The notes beneath the pieces are model-generated. The model did no database searches. It had not been told where the DNA came from and saw only the letters and a program-made list of their open reading frames with translations. The translations under genes were made by a program, and so were the position numbers. Positions 26,283-35,123 of a DNA stretch of 64,000 nucleotides are shown piece by piece (position 1 is the first letter of the stretch; every line of letters begins with the position of its first letter). This DNA comes from Brevibacillus sedimenti (lineage in GTDB: Bacteria > Bacillota > Bacilli > Brevibacillales > Brevibacillaceae): positions 1,877,501-1,941,500 of the forward strand of contig NZ_CP064048.1 in the NCBI RefSeq assembly GCF_020923495.1, read 5' to 3'.

Positions 26283-26311
26283 AGCTGTCCGGTAATCCGG
26301 GCAGCTTTTTT
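26283..26311 (+). terminator. Second hairpin copy with T-run (terminator)
   Basis: AGCTGTCCGG and CCGGGCAGCT flank TAAT and are followed by five further Ts. This looks like the original terminator of ogt. Confidence 0.85.
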
Positions 26312-26432
26312 CATGCTCCCAGTCCTTCTGAACGGGCCCGAACTTTCATAAGCATCAGGGAGAGGCCGGCGCCGGAGCATGAACCCTGCTGTGAGAAAAC
26401 AGGCGCGGGCCAACGGGGAAAGGAGGAGGCGG

Positions 26433-27401
26433 ATGGAAGATTGGCTGAACTTCCTGCAGAACTACTGTAATGCGGTACAACAATGCTGGGTGGACGGCCG
26501 ATGGGAGCGCCTGCAGCCGTTGGGAGCTGTTCCCGATGCGGGGGCGCGGCAGCGGGAGCTGTGGATGCGGGAACAGGAACAGTATCTGGACAGGGGAGCG
26601 GAAATCACTGCTGTCCAGGGCGACGTGGTGCCGCTGTATTGGCTGGAGTCCAACGGGCGCGTACAAGTGGAATTTGCCTGGCACGTCCGGCAGCTGTACC
26701 GGCTGCACGGCACCGATCTTGTGAAAGAGACGCGCCGGCAGCAGCGGATGGCCGTCATCAGGCAGGGAACGGGATGGAAGCTGGATTGGATCGAGCCGAG
26801 CCCGGACGGGGAGATGAACACGGCCGTATTGAACGATTCGGATGCATGGCTGGAGATGAACGAGACTGAGGAAGGGATGCCGCTGCCATCACTCGTTCAC
26901 GGGTCAAAGGGGTACCGAGCGGATCAGGCGGTCGCCTATGCCGAGCAGTACTGGAACTCAGCCAATCCAGCATTCCCCCATTTTACCGACGACTGCACCA
27001 ATTTCATCTCGCAATGTCTCTATGCGGGCGGCATCCCGATGCTGTTTTCCCGGGAAAAAGGGCGCGGCTGGTGGATGCGGCCGGGAAAATCGGCCAGTTG
27101 GAGCTACAGTTGGGCGGTGGCGCACAGCTTGTACCTGCTGCTGAAATCGGGCGGCCCGCCGATGCGTGCCGTGCAGAAGCGGTCGCCGGAGCAGCTGGTG
27201 CCAGGAGATGTGATCTGTTACGACTTTGACGGAGACGGACGGTTCCAGCACACCACGATCGTCGTGGCCAAGGACGCCAACCACATGCCATTGGTCAACG
27301 CCCATACGACCAACAGCCGTATGCGCTACTGGAACTATCGGGATTCGACGGCCTACACTCCAAATATCCGCTACGCGTTTTTTCACATTCAGGGCATGTG
27401 A
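26433..27401 (+). CDS. Amidase-domain (Amidase_6-type) protein
   Basis: A 322-residue protein with a C-terminal putative amidase domain, a cysteine-peptidase-like fold. Signature segments are ADQAVAYAEQYWNSANPAFP, DDCTNFISQCLYAGG with the likely catalytic Cys, and SASWSYSWAVAHSLYLLL; a His is available in RFQHTTIVV. The N-terminal 160 residues are less conserved and there is no signal peptide, so its location is unclear. ATG 26433 follows AGGAGGAGG. A GC-rich hairpin without a good T-run (27408-27438) follows the gene. The substrate is unknown. Confidence 0.82.
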   Translation: MEDWLNFLQNYCNAVQQCWVDGRWERLQPLGAVPDAGARQRELWMREQEQYLDRGAEITAVQGDVVPLYWLESNGRVQVEFAWHVRQLYRLHGTDLVKETRRQQRMAVIRQGTGWKLDWIEPSPDGEMNTAVLNDSDAWLEMNETEEGMPLPSLVHGSKGYRADQAVAYAEQYWNSANPAFPHFTDDCTNFISQCLYAGGIPMLFSREKGRGWWMRPGKSASWSYSWAVAHSLYLLLKSGGPPMRAVQKRSPEQLVPGDVICYDFDGDGRFQHTTIVVAKDANHMPLVNAHTTNSRMRYWNYRDSTAYTPNIRYAFFHIQGM

Positions 27402-27577
27402 GTCAACAGAGGCGGCCTCTATGGGAGGAACCGCCTCTTGCTGTCTGGATGCAGCCAACGTGAGCGTCGGGGTGAGAGCGGGGAGGGGGGCCTGCACCTC
27501 GGAAGGTGGTCATCTCCATGGGGGATTCGGTATAATATAGGATGTTTGAAAGTTCGGTTGACAAGGAGTTTGTTGAC

Positions 27578-28048
27578 ATGCCACTGCACATTGTCCTGCA
27601 CGAGCCGCTCATTCCCGCCAACACGGGCAATATAGCCCGTTCCTGTGCGGCGACGGGGGCTCATCTGCATCTGATACATCCGCTGGGATTTTCCACGGAC
27701 GACCGCTACCTGAAACGGGCCGGCCTTGATTACTGGCACGCGGTAAAGGTTCATCACTACGACAGCTTTGAGCACTTTGTCGAGGCACAGGGAGAGAATG
27801 CCGGCACCTTTTACTTCGTGGAAACGTGGGGAGAAAAGCTGTACACGGAGGTTTCCTTCCGCGACGGCGATTACATCATCCTCGGCAAAGAGACCACTGG
27901 CCTGCCGACCGAGCTGACTGATCGGTACCGGGAACAGACGATCCGCATTCCGATGAGCGGCGCCACCCGCTCCATCAATTTGTCCAACTGCGCCGCCATC
28001 GTCCTGTTTGAAGGGCTCAGGCAGTTGGGCTTCCCCGGGCTCTCGTAA
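27578..28048 (+). CDS. trmL: tRNA (cytidine(34)-2'-O)-methyltransferase
   Basis: A SPOUT-class methyltransferase of 156 residues that modifies the wobble base of certain leucine tRNAs. The N-terminal HEPLIPANTGNIARSCAATG and the knot motifs GDYIILGKETTGLP, RIPMSGATRSINLSNCAA match TrmL/YibK. ATG 27578 follows AAGGAG by 9 nt. A TATAAT hexamer lies at 27531-27536. It is probably followed in the same transcript by the HAD gene 119 nt downstream. Confidence 0.93.
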   Translation: MPLHIVLHEPLIPANTGNIARSCAATGAHLHLIHPLGFSTDDRYLKRAGLDYWHAVKVHHYDSFEHFVEAQGENAGTFYFVETWGEKLYTEVSFRDGDYIILGKETTGLPTELTDRYREQTIRIPMSGATRSINLSNCAAIVLFEGLRQLGFPGLS

Positions 28049-28167
28049 CGGACAAGCCGAACACGACCATCTTGCTCGATGCGGTGACGAAAAGGAGGCG
28101 GACCGGACAGCAGGAAGCACATCATCGCGCCGCCCAACCGTGCGACAAGAAAAAGGAGAACGATGCG

Positions 28168-28893
28168 ATGACGGTGACCACCATTTTGTTTGACCTGGAC
28201 GGCACGCTGTTGGAGATGCAGACGGAGCCGTTTGTCAAAGGCTATCTGAAGGAGCTGGGCCGCTACGTCGGTGACCGCTATGACGCCGAAAAAATGCTCG
28301 CGCTGATCTGGGACGCGACCAAGGCGATGATTGCCAATCAGGAGCCGGACAAGACCAACGAGCAGGTGTTTGTCGAGTATTTCAGCAGACACGGCCAGTG
28401 GGACAAGGACGAACTGTGGCCGGTGTTTGACGCGTTTTACCGGGATGTTTTTCCCAAGCTTTCCCACATGACCTACCCGTCGCCGTGGGCGAAACGGATC
28501 GTGGCGGAAGCCAAGCGGCAAGGATTCCGCGTCGCCGTCGCCACCAATCCGGTCTTTCCTCGCGCCGCCATTCATCACCGGCTGGCCTGGATCGAGCTGG
28601 CGCCGCATGACTTTGAGCTGGTCACGGTGTACGAGGAATCCCACTTCACCAAGCCCAATCCCGCCTACTTCGCCGAGATTTGCCAACAGCTCGGCGTGCA
28701 GCCGACAGAATGCGTAATGGTCGGCAACCACATGCAGGAAGACATGGTTGCCGGTACGCTGGGGATGAAGACGTTTCTGGTCACCAACTGGCTGGAAGAC
28801 CGCGGCGAACCGCAGTATCCGGTCGATCAGCGGGGCACCTTGGAAGAACTCTACGCCGCCATTTCCCAACGGACAGGTGTGTTTGCCCGCTGA
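28168..28893 (+). CDS. HAD-family hydrolase
   Basis: A haloacid-dehalogenase-type phosphatase of 241 residues. Motif I is LFDLDGTLLEMQ, motif II is VAVATNP and motif IV is VMVGNHMQEDMVAG; the Lys of motif III is in TKPNPAYF. The cap between motifs I and II is helical. The substrate is unknown. ATG 28168 follows AAGGAG. It is the last gene before two closely spaced terminators. Confidence 0.85.
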   Translation: MTVTTILFDLDGTLLEMQTEPFVKGYLKELGRYVGDRYDAEKMLALIWDATKAMIANQEPDKTNEQVFVEYFSRHGQWDKDELWPVFDAFYRDVFPKLSHMTYPSPWAKRIVAEAKRQGFRVAVATNPVFPRAAIHHRLAWIELAPHDFELVTVYEESHFTKPNPAYFAEICQQLGVQPTECVMVGNHMQEDMVAGTLGMKTFLVTNWLEDRGEPQYPVDQRGTLEELYAAISQRTGVFAR

Positions 28894-28918
28894 GACGGGG
28901 AATCACACGAATACAGCC

Positions 28919-28953
28919 GACCGTCACTGTGATGCAGCGACGGTCTTTTTTTT
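28919..28953 (+). terminator. Terminator after the HAD gene
   Basis: Stem GACCGTC/GACGGTC followed by eight Ts. Confidence 0.88.
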
Positions 28954-28988
28954 GCCAAAAAACAAGCCGACACCCGCGAGTGCGAAGC

Positions 28989-29030
28989 AAAAAAAAGCAG
29001 GTTGCCCAATTCAGGCAGCCTGCTTTTTTT
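28989..29030. terminator. Bidirectional terminator
   Basis: Stem AGCAGGTTGCC/GGCAGCCTGCT with flanking A-run and T-run. It can end the convergent 30-residue gene on the minus strand. Confidence 0.88.
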
Positions 29031-29074
29031 CCTGGGAGCGATGGCAAAAGGAAAGCCGACGATTCGGCCCGGTC

Positions 29075-29167
29075 CTACAGATTCCAGGTTTTGTCCTCGT
29101 TGTATCCCGCCGTGAGAATGAAGAACAGGAAAGCGGCAAAGACCAACCCTACGATAAACGTACCCAT
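29075..29167 (-). CDS. Small membrane protein, 30 residues
   Basis: A short gene below usual length cut-offs. It encodes MGTFIVGLVFAAFLFFILTA followed by GYNEDKTWNL: one hydrophobic helix with a short polar C-terminal tail. Support for expression is good. ATG 29167 has AAAGGAG 9 nt upstream, and a sigma-A promoter lies in front: -35 TTGCAA (29231-29226), 16-bp spacer, -10 TATAAT (29209-29204). A bidirectional terminator closes it at 28989-29030. I do not recognise the family. Single-helix proteins of this size are often accessory subunits of membrane complexes, but I see no partner gene next to it. Confidence 0.75.
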   Translation of the reverse strand: MGTFIVGLVFAAFLFFILTAGYNEDKTWNL

Positions 29168-29203
29168 GTTGGACTGCTCCTTTCGTATTTCCAAACTACT
29201 CCC

Positions 29204-29231
29204 ATTATAGCGTAGCTTGCCCTGTTTGCAA
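29204..29231 (-). promoter_or_regulatory. Promoter of the 30-residue protein
   Basis: -35 TTGCAA, 16-bp spacer, perfect -10 TATAAT on the minus strand. Confidence 0.75.
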
Positions 29232-29482
29232 GAGAGTTACGCTTTGCCGTTTCTGTCATTTTCATGAATGTTTCGCCGGCTGACAGTGAACCGGGCAGGG
29301 CCAGTTTTGTCACGGGAGGGCTGAAACATGTGTTGTCATTGTGCATACACATATGAAAAGGATTGTGCATCCTGCTCCGATGGAACGGGACCATGCGCAT
29401 GCGTGGCCCCAGTCGGACATATACATGAAAGTACACTGTTGTTCGCGAAGAGAGAGGGGCTTATGAAGGAGGAGAGACGAGC
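29232..29482 (+). other. Region upstream of prkA
   Basis: No gene is seen. CATACACA at 29344-29351 resembles a sigma-E -10 element, in line with sigma-E control of prkA in B. subtilis, but I found no convincing -35 partner. Confidence 0.3.
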
Positions 29483-31381
29483 ATGGACATTTTAAAGCGC
29501 ATCGCCGAGCACAGGGCCCGTGAAGAAAAACTGATGTGGAGAGGCACATTTGCCGAATATTTGGAGATGGTACGGAAAAATCCGAAGATCGTCCAAACCG
29601 CACATGCGCGGGTCTACAACATGATTAAAGCAGCAGGAGTCGAAGAAAACGAAGACGGCACCCGCTCGTACAAGTTTTTTAGTCGGGAGATCTTCGGACT
29701 GGATCGGGCGATCGAGCGGCTGGTGGAAGAGTATTTTCACTCTGCTGCCCGCCGCCTGGATGTACGCAAACGGATTCTGCTCCTGATGGGACCCGTCAGC
29801 GGGGGGAAATCCACCATCGTGACGCTGCTGAAACGCGGATTGGAGGAGTACACCCGCACCGATGAGGGCGCTGTGTACGCGCTGGACGGCTGCCCGATGC
29901 ACGAGGAACCGCTCCACCTGATCCCTCGCGAACTGCGGCCGGAGATTGAGGAAGAACTGGGAATCAAAATTGAAGGGGAACTGACCCCGTACAACCGCAT
30001 GCGGCTGGAGACGGAATACGGCGGGCGCATTGAGGATTTTCCCGTTCGCCGTATCCTCTTTTCCGAAGCCGATCGCGTCGGCATCGGCACGTTCAGTCCG
30101 TCCGACCCGAAATCTCAGGACATCGCGGACCTGACCGGGAGTATCGACTTTTCCACGATCACCAAATACGGCTCCGAGTCGGACCCGCGGGCATACCGCT
30201 TTGACGGGGAGCTGAACAAGGCGAACCGCGGCTTGATGGAATTCCAGGAAATGCTGAAATGCGACGAAAAGTTTCTCTGGCACCTGCTCTCGCTTACCCA
30301 GGAGGGCAACTTCAAGGCCGGCCGTTTCGCCCTGATTTCCGCAGACGAACTGATTATCGCCCACACCAACGAGGCGGAGTACAAGGCGTTTATCGCCAAC
30401 AAGAAAAACGAGGCGCTGCAGTCGCGGATCATCGTCATGCCGATTCCGTACAACCTGCGCGTCAGCGACGAGGAAAAGATCTACGCCAAGCTGATCAAGC
30501 AGTCTGATCTCGGCCACGTCCATATCGCGCCGCACGCGCTCCGGGCCGCCGCCATCTTTTCCATCCTCACGCGGCTGAAGGAGTCGAAAAAACAGGGCGC
30601 TGATCTGCTGAAAAAGATGCGCCTGTACGACGGAGAGTCGGTGGAAGGATTCAAAGGCTCCGATCTGGAGGAATTGCGGAACGAATATCCGGACGAAGGG
30701 ATGTCCGGGATCGACCCGCGCTATGTGATCAACCGGATCTCCAGCGCATTGATTCGCCGGGACACGGAATGCATCAACGCGCTTGACATCCTGCGTGCGC
30801 TGAAGGACGGGTTTGACCAACACCCCTCCATCACCAAGGAACAACGTGAGAAATATCTCAACTTCATTTCCATGGCCCGCAAGGAGTACGATGAACTGGC
30901 CAAAAAGGAAGTGCAGAAAGCGTTTGTCTACAGCTACGAAGAATCGGCGAAAACGCTCATGGACAACTACCTGGACAATGTGGAAGCGTATTGCAATATG
31001 AATAAAATAAGGGACCCCGTTACCGGCGAAGAGATGGACCCGGATGAGCGCCTGATGCGCTCCATTGAGGAGCAGATCGGCATCTCAGAAAACGCCAAGC
31101 GGGCGTTCCGCGAAGAAATCCTGATTCGCATTTCGGCTTACGCACGCAAAGGGAAGCGTTTTGACTACAGCACGCACGATCGCTTGCGGGAAGCGATTGA
31201 GAAGAAGCTGTTCGCCGATTTGAAAGATGTGGTAAAAATTACCACCTCCAACAAAACACCGGACGAACACCAGTTGAAAAAAATCAACGAGGTGACCAGA
31301 CGGCTGATCGATGAACACCGCTACTGCCCTGTGTGCGCCAATGAGCTTCTCCGGTATGTCGGCAGTCTGCTGAACAGATAA
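29483..31381 (+). CDS. prkA: PrkA serine protein kinase / AAA+ protein
   Basis: A cytoplasmic protein of 632 residues with an N-terminal AAA+ core and a C-terminal kinase-like domain, linked to sporulation and stress in Bacillus. The Walker A motif is [11 protein letters not shown] near residue 103. Family segments include [40 protein letters not shown] and the near C-terminal [15 protein letters not shown]. It starts at ATG 29483 behind GGAGGAGAG. It is followed by yhbH, the usual partner. Whether it acts as a kinase, a protease or both is debated for the family. Confidence 0.95.
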   Translation: MDILKRIAEHRAREEKLMWRGTFAEYLEMVRKNPKIVQTAHARVYNMIKAAGVEENEDGTRSYKFFSREIFGLDRAIERLVEEYFHSAARRLDVRKRILLLMGPVSGGKSTIVTLLKRGLEEYTRTDEGAVYALDGCPMHEEPLHLIPRELRPEIEEELGIKIEGELTPYNRMRLETEYGGRIEDFPVRRILFSEADRVGIGTFSPSDPKSQDIADLTGSIDFSTITKYGSESDPRAYRFDGELNKANRGLMEFQEMLKCDEKFLWHLLSLTQEGNFKAGRFALISADELIIAHTNEAEYKAFIANKKNEALQSRIIVMPIPYNLRVSDEEKIYAKLIKQSDLGHVHIAPHALRAAAIFSILTRLKESKKQGADLLKKMRLYDGESVEGFKGSDLEELRNEYPDEGMSGIDPRYVINRISSALIRRDTECINALDILRALKDGFDQHPSITKEQREKYLNFISMARKEYDELAKKEVQKAFVYSYEESAKTLMDNYLDNVEAYCNMNKIRDPVTGEEMDPDERLMRSIEEQIGISENAKRAFREEILIRISAYARKGKRFDYSTHDRLREAIEKKLFADLKDVVKITTSNKTPDEHQLKKINEVTRRLIDEHRYCPVCANELLRYVGSLLNR

Positions 31382-31461
31382 CGTGCTCGCGGGGCACCCG
31401 GAGCTGGCTTGCCAGGGAAGCCCATTCGCCGAAGATGCGCCAGCAGGAGGGGGGAGTCTGT

Positions 31462-32622
31462 ATGGAAGATTCGTCACCGTTCGTCGTCTCCCGGGAAGAC
31501 TGGTCGCTGCACCGCAAAGGATACCAGGATCAGAACCGGCATCAGGAAAAAGTGAAGGAAGCGATCAAAAAAAACCTGCCCGATCTGGTCAGTGAGGAAA
31601 ACATCATCATGTCCAACGGGCGGGAAGTGATCAAAATCCCGATCCGTTCCCTGGATGAGTACCGGCTCCGCTTTAACTTTCACAAGGGAAAGCACGGCGG
31701 TCAGGGCAAAGGAGACAGCAAAGTGGGCGACGTCATCGCCAAAGACGGGGACGCTGCCCAGGGCCCTGGCAAGGGACAGGGAGCGGGCGATCTGCCGGGT
31801 GTCGATTATTTTGAAGCGGAGATTACTGTCGAAGAGCTGGAAGAGATGCTGTTTGCCGAGTTGGAGCTGCCCAACCTCCAGCAAAAGGACGAGGACAGGA
31901 TCATCGTGGAGGAGACGCGTTTCAACGACGTCCGCAAAAAAGGGTTGATGGGCAACATCGACAAAAGACGGACGCTGCTCGCCGCCATCCGCCGCAATGC
32001 CCTGGCCGGTTACAACGACCTGGAGTTGGGCATCAGCGACGATGACCTGCGCTTCAAGACGTGGGAGGAGATCGTCAAGCCGCATTCCAACGCCGTCATC
32101 ATCGCCATGATGGACACTTCCGGCTCGATGGGCGTGTTTGAAAAGTACATCGCCCGCAGCTTTTTCTTCTGGATGGTGCGTTTTCTTCGCACCAAGTACG
32201 AAAAGGTGGAAATGGTCTTTATCGCTCATCATACCGAAGCCAAGGAAGTGCCGGAGGAGGTCTTTTTTTCAAAAGGAGAGAGCGGCGGCACGATCTGCTC
32301 CTCCGCCTACAAGAAGGCATTGGAGATCATCGACAGCCGCTATCCTTCGTCCCAGTACAACATCTATCCCTTCCACTTCTCAGACGGCGACAATCTGACG
32401 TCCGACAACGAGCGATGCGTCAAGCTGGTCAAGGAATTGATGGAACGCTGCAACATATTTGGATATGGAGAAGTGAATCAGTACAACCGGCACTCTACCC
32501 TGATGTCCGCCTTCCGGCACATCAAAGATCCGAAGTTCATGCACTGTGTGATCCGGGAAAAGGGGGAAGTGTACAAAGCGCTCAAGACGTTTTTCGGGAA
32601 AAAGGAAGTCAGTACGGGATGA
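31462..32622 (+). CDS. yhbH: YhbH family protein (DUF444)
   Basis: A 386-residue protein with a C-terminal von Willebrand A-like domain marked by the MIDAS-type motif MMDTSGSMG near residues 217-225. The N-terminal part has a glycine-rich linker ([11 protein letters not shown]) after a short conserved head ([20 protein letters not shown]). It is the standard neighbour of prkA and is linked to spore formation or stationary-phase stress. I chose ATG 31462 behind AGGAGGGGGG; the frame is open further upstream. No spoVR gene follows, unlike in many relatives. Confidence 0.93.
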   Translation: MEDSSPFVVSREDWSLHRKGYQDQNRHQEKVKEAIKKNLPDLVSEENIIMSNGREVIKIPIRSLDEYRLRFNFHKGKHGGQGKGDSKVGDVIAKDGDAAQGPGKGQGAGDLPGVDYFEAEITVEELEEMLFAELELPNLQQKDEDRIIVEETRFNDVRKKGLMGNIDKRRTLLAAIRRNALAGYNDLELGISDDDLRFKTWEEIVKPHSNAVIIAMMDTSGSMGVFEKYIARSFFFWMVRFLRTKYEKVEMVFIAHHTEAKEVPEEVFFSKGESGGTICSSAYKKALEIIDSRYPSSQYNIYPFHFSDGDNLTSDNERCVKLVKELMERCNIFGYGEVNQYNRHSTLMSAFRHIKDPKFMHCVIREKGEVYKALKTFFGKKEVSTG

Positions 32623-32631
32623 GTGCAGAGG

Positions 32632-32659
32632 AAACCGGACGGGTACCGTCCGGTTTTTT
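32632..32659 (+). terminator. Terminator after yhbH
   Basis: Stem AAACCGGAC/GTCCGGTTT with a 7-nt loop and six Ts in total. Confidence 0.9.
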
Positions 32660-32680
32660 GCGTCTGTTCCTCCGGTGCGG

Positions 32681-33418
32681 CTACAGTACGGCCAGCACTC
32701 CGTTCCACAGATCGATGCGGGCACGAAGCGACTGCACGGCCGTTCGTTCCGCCTCCGCCTGTTTTTCCGGGGAGTCTTCACACAAGGCGGTCAGCAGCTT
32801 TTCCGCCAGCGGGCCGTGTTCGTCCCCGTCCAGTTCGATGTGCCGCTGCAGGTAGTAGTTCAGCCGTTTGGTCGACTGGCCGTTTCGGTTCAGTTCGTCG
32901 ACCAGCACCTGAAACATGTCCGGGATGATGTCTTCCCGTCCGAAGAAGAAGGCAGCGCATACTTCGTGGGTTCCGCCGTTTTTCGCCAGGTCCAGGGTAT
33001 GGCGGACAAAGCGAAAGACGGATTCCGGAACTTCCGCGGCCTTGAGCGCTGCAAGCGGGTCTTGTCCGGCCTGCAGTTCGGCCAGAAAGCGATTGATGGG
33101 ACCGGTATCCGCGCCGCATTCGTTCATCGCTTCCACGTATAATTCGAAATGGCTGGCATAGCCGCCTTGACCGTCTTCATCGGTCTCCTCGCCCAGCACA
33201 ATCTCGTTGATAAAACGGGCGTACTGGCTGTGTCGGGACGGCATCCAGGGAACCTCCGTGCAGGTCAGGTCCCGCTGCAGCCGTTTCAACAGGCTCATAA
33301 AGTCCCATACAGCAAACACGTGGTGCTGCATGAAGATACGGACGCGCTCGGGCGTGTTGATCTCCCGGTACACGGGGTGTTTCAACAGTTCTTCGCGAAT
33401 CGTGCGGATGTTGTTCAT
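32681..33418 (-). CDS. DUF3050 protein, haem-oxygenase-like fold
   Basis: A helical protein of 245 residues of the DUF3050 family. The N-terminal FMQHHVFAVWDFMSLLKRLQ and the acid/His-rich RFINEIVLGEETDE, SHFELYVEAM and YLQRHIELDGDEHGP resemble the ligand sets of the haem-oxygenase-like di-iron oxidase superfamily. This suggests, but does not prove, a di-iron oxygenase. I chose ATG 33418 with AGGAAAGG upstream. It faces yhbH across a terminator. No substrate clue is seen. Confidence 0.8.
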   Translation of the reverse strand: MNNIRTIREELLKHPVYREINTPERVRIFMQHHVFAVWDFMSLLKRLQRDLTCTEVPWMPSRHSQYARFINEIVLGEETDEDGQGGYASHFELYVEAMNECGADTGPINRFLAELQAGQDPLAALKAAEVPESVFRFVRHTLDLAKNGGTHEVCAAFFFGREDIIPDMFQVLVDELNRNGQSTKRLNYYLQRHIELDGDEHGPLAEKLLTALCEDSPEKQAEAERTAVQSLRARIDLWNGVLAVL

Positions 33419-33812
33419 CAGCTTTGGTTCCTTTCCTTGAGCGATGGCCCCTCGCAGGGTCGTTTTTGCTATGGTACAGATTTTATTATGGCACAGACAG
33501 TTGACCGGCGTCCGTGACAGCTGTGTGTCATGTTCGGGAGGGCTGGGAAAAACCTGTCTGCCCGGCTCCAGGCGCTTTGGAAATGGGTACCGCATACACA
33601 ACGGGCCGCTCTTCCTCGGCAGCTCATGCGTTTGCGACCAATGCGACGAGGGACAAGTCTACAAAAAAACGGCCTAATAGCGAGATTTATGGAAGAGTAT
33701 GGAGAAAACGAATTGTAATGTGGGAAATATCCTCATTTTTAGTGAAAGTCGGGAAAAATCGCTGAAATCCACGGTTGCCAGGAAGTTATCATAATTTTAC
33801 CATATGAATTGT

Positions 33813-33839
33813 TAGCACTCACACCAATCGAGTGCTAAC
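33813..33839. promoter_or_regulatory. CIRCE operator (HrcA binding site)
   Basis: TTAGCACTC and GAGTGCTAA are separated by exactly 9 nt, a perfect match to the CIRCE consensus for the heat-shock repressor HrcA. No groES, groEL, dnaK or hrcA gene is near. The next gene on the plus strand starts 241 nt downstream; on the minus strand the next is about 395 nt away. No clear sigma-A promoter is visible beside it. Confidence 0.92.
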
Positions 33840-33957
33840 AGTAGTGGTGCGACAAGCGTGAAGAACACAGGCTTCAGCCGGTTCGACGCCGCACGTTACC
33901 GTTGTCTTTCCAGAACCCATACGGCACATCGCTGTTAGTTCCTGAGTGCTGTGTAAC

Positions 33958-34054
33958 AAAAAAGAAGATTGTTCATAAATGGAAATTTTTTATTTCTCAT
34001 TTTTCCAAATGAAGGTAAAAGATTTCGTTTATGTGCAAGCTTCTTTTTTATTTT
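33958..34054 (+). other. Long imperfect hairpin with U-rich tail
   Basis: Arms AAGAAG/CTTCTT, TTG/CAA, CATAAA/TTTATG and TGGAAA/TTTCCA nest in order with small internal loops, and the 3' arm runs into TTTTTTATTTTC. It reads like a terminator or the end of a short RNA that could start near the CIRCE element, just before the sugar nucleotidyltransferase gene. The rest of 33419-33957 holds no gene I can support. Confidence 0.5.
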
Positions 34055-34079
34055 CTCAAAAAAGGGAGGATGATGACTC

Positions 34080-35123
34080 GTGAAGGCATTGCTGTTGGCG
34101 GGTGGTTTGGGCACCCGGCTGAGACCGCTGACGGAAAATCTGGCAAAACCAATGGCTTTGGTGGGAAACCGCCCGTGGCTGGAGCATCTCATCGTTCACC
34201 TCAAACAGCAGGGAATCGTCGATTTTGTGATTGCCGTCAAGCATTATCCGGAAATGATTCAACGGTACTTTGGCGACGGACAGGCGTGGGGCGTCAACAT
34301 CGAATACGCCGTGGAAAAAAAACTGTTGGGCACGGCAGGGGCGATCAAAAACGCGGAAACACTGCTGAGCGACCGTTTTTTGGCGGTCAATGCGGACATC
34401 GTTCACCAGGTCTCGCTGCTCCCGCTGCTGGACTTCCACGTGAAGCACAAGGGAGGCGTCACGATCGGGCTGACCGAGGTGGATGACCCGTCGCAGTTCG
34501 GCGTGGTGGAACAGCGTGACACCGGGGAAATTATCCGCTTCGTGGAAAAGCCGGACAAGGAGTCGGCGCCGTCCAACCGGATTAACGCCGGTATCTACGT
34601 GATGGAAAAAGAGGTGCTGAAGTGGATACCGCAGGGACGGGAAGTTTCGATCGAACGGGAGACGTTCCCGCTGCTGATCGAACGGAACGTGGGGGTCTAC
34701 GGCACGTTGATCGACGGCTACTGGATGGATCTGGGGACGAAAAACCGTTACCGGCAGGTGCACTGGGACCTCTTGGACCGCAAGCTGTCCCTGCCGCTGC
34801 GAGAAAAAGAACACGGCACGGGCATCCTGATCGGGGAGGAGAGCGAGGTCGCCCAAGGCGTGCTGATCGTGCCGCCGGTGCTGATCGGCCGGCGGGTAAA
34901 AATCGGCGAGCGGAGCGTGATTGGACCGTATGCGGTGATCGGCGACGGCTGCGAACTGGGCAAGGGCGTCCGCTGCTCGGAAACGATCATGTGGAACGGC
35001 TGCAAGGTGCGTGACGCGGCCCAGTTGAAAAACTGCATCATTGGATACGGATTGGAGCTGGAAGCCAGCCACATATTGCATGAAGCGGTGATGAACCGGA
35101 CAGCGGGAGGAGGACAAGGATGA
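34080..35123 (+). CDS. Sugar-phosphate nucleotidyltransferase (mannose-1-phosphate guanylyltransferase-like)
   Basis: Makes a nucleotide-activated sugar from a sugar-1-phosphate. It is 347 residues: an N-terminal nucleotidyltransferase domain with ALLLAGGLGTRLRPLTENLAKP and EYAVEKKLLGTAGAI, and a C-terminal left-handed beta-helix (GVLIVPPVLIGRRVKIGERS). The layout matches GMPPB/ManC-like enzymes. The neighbouring phosphomannomutase and mannose-6-phosphate isomerase point to GDP-mannose, which is inference. The start is GTG 34080 behind GGGAGG. The stop overlaps the GT4 start (ATGA). Confidence 0.85.
   Translation: MKALLLAGGLGTRLRPLTENLAKPMALVGNRPWLEHLIVHLKQQGIVDFVIAVKHYPEMIQRYFGDGQAWGVNIEYAVEKKLLGTAGAIKNAETLLSDRFLAVNADIVHQVSLLPLLDFHVKHKGGVTIGLTEVDDPSQFGVVEQRDTGEIIRFVEKPDKESAPSNRINAGIYVMEKEVLKWIPQGREVSIERETFPLLIERNVGVYGTLIDGYWMDLGTKNRYRQVHWDLLDRKLSLPLREKEHGTGILIGEESEVAQGVLIVPPVLIGRRVKIGERSVIGPYAVIGDGCELGKGVRCSETIMWNGCKVRDAAQLKNCIIGYGLELEASHILHEAVMNRTAGGGQG

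Noticed and set aside
33848-33936. Short ORF of about 26 codons downstream of the CIRCE element
   Set aside because: It has a GTG start with no ribosome binding site and a composition without protein-like features.
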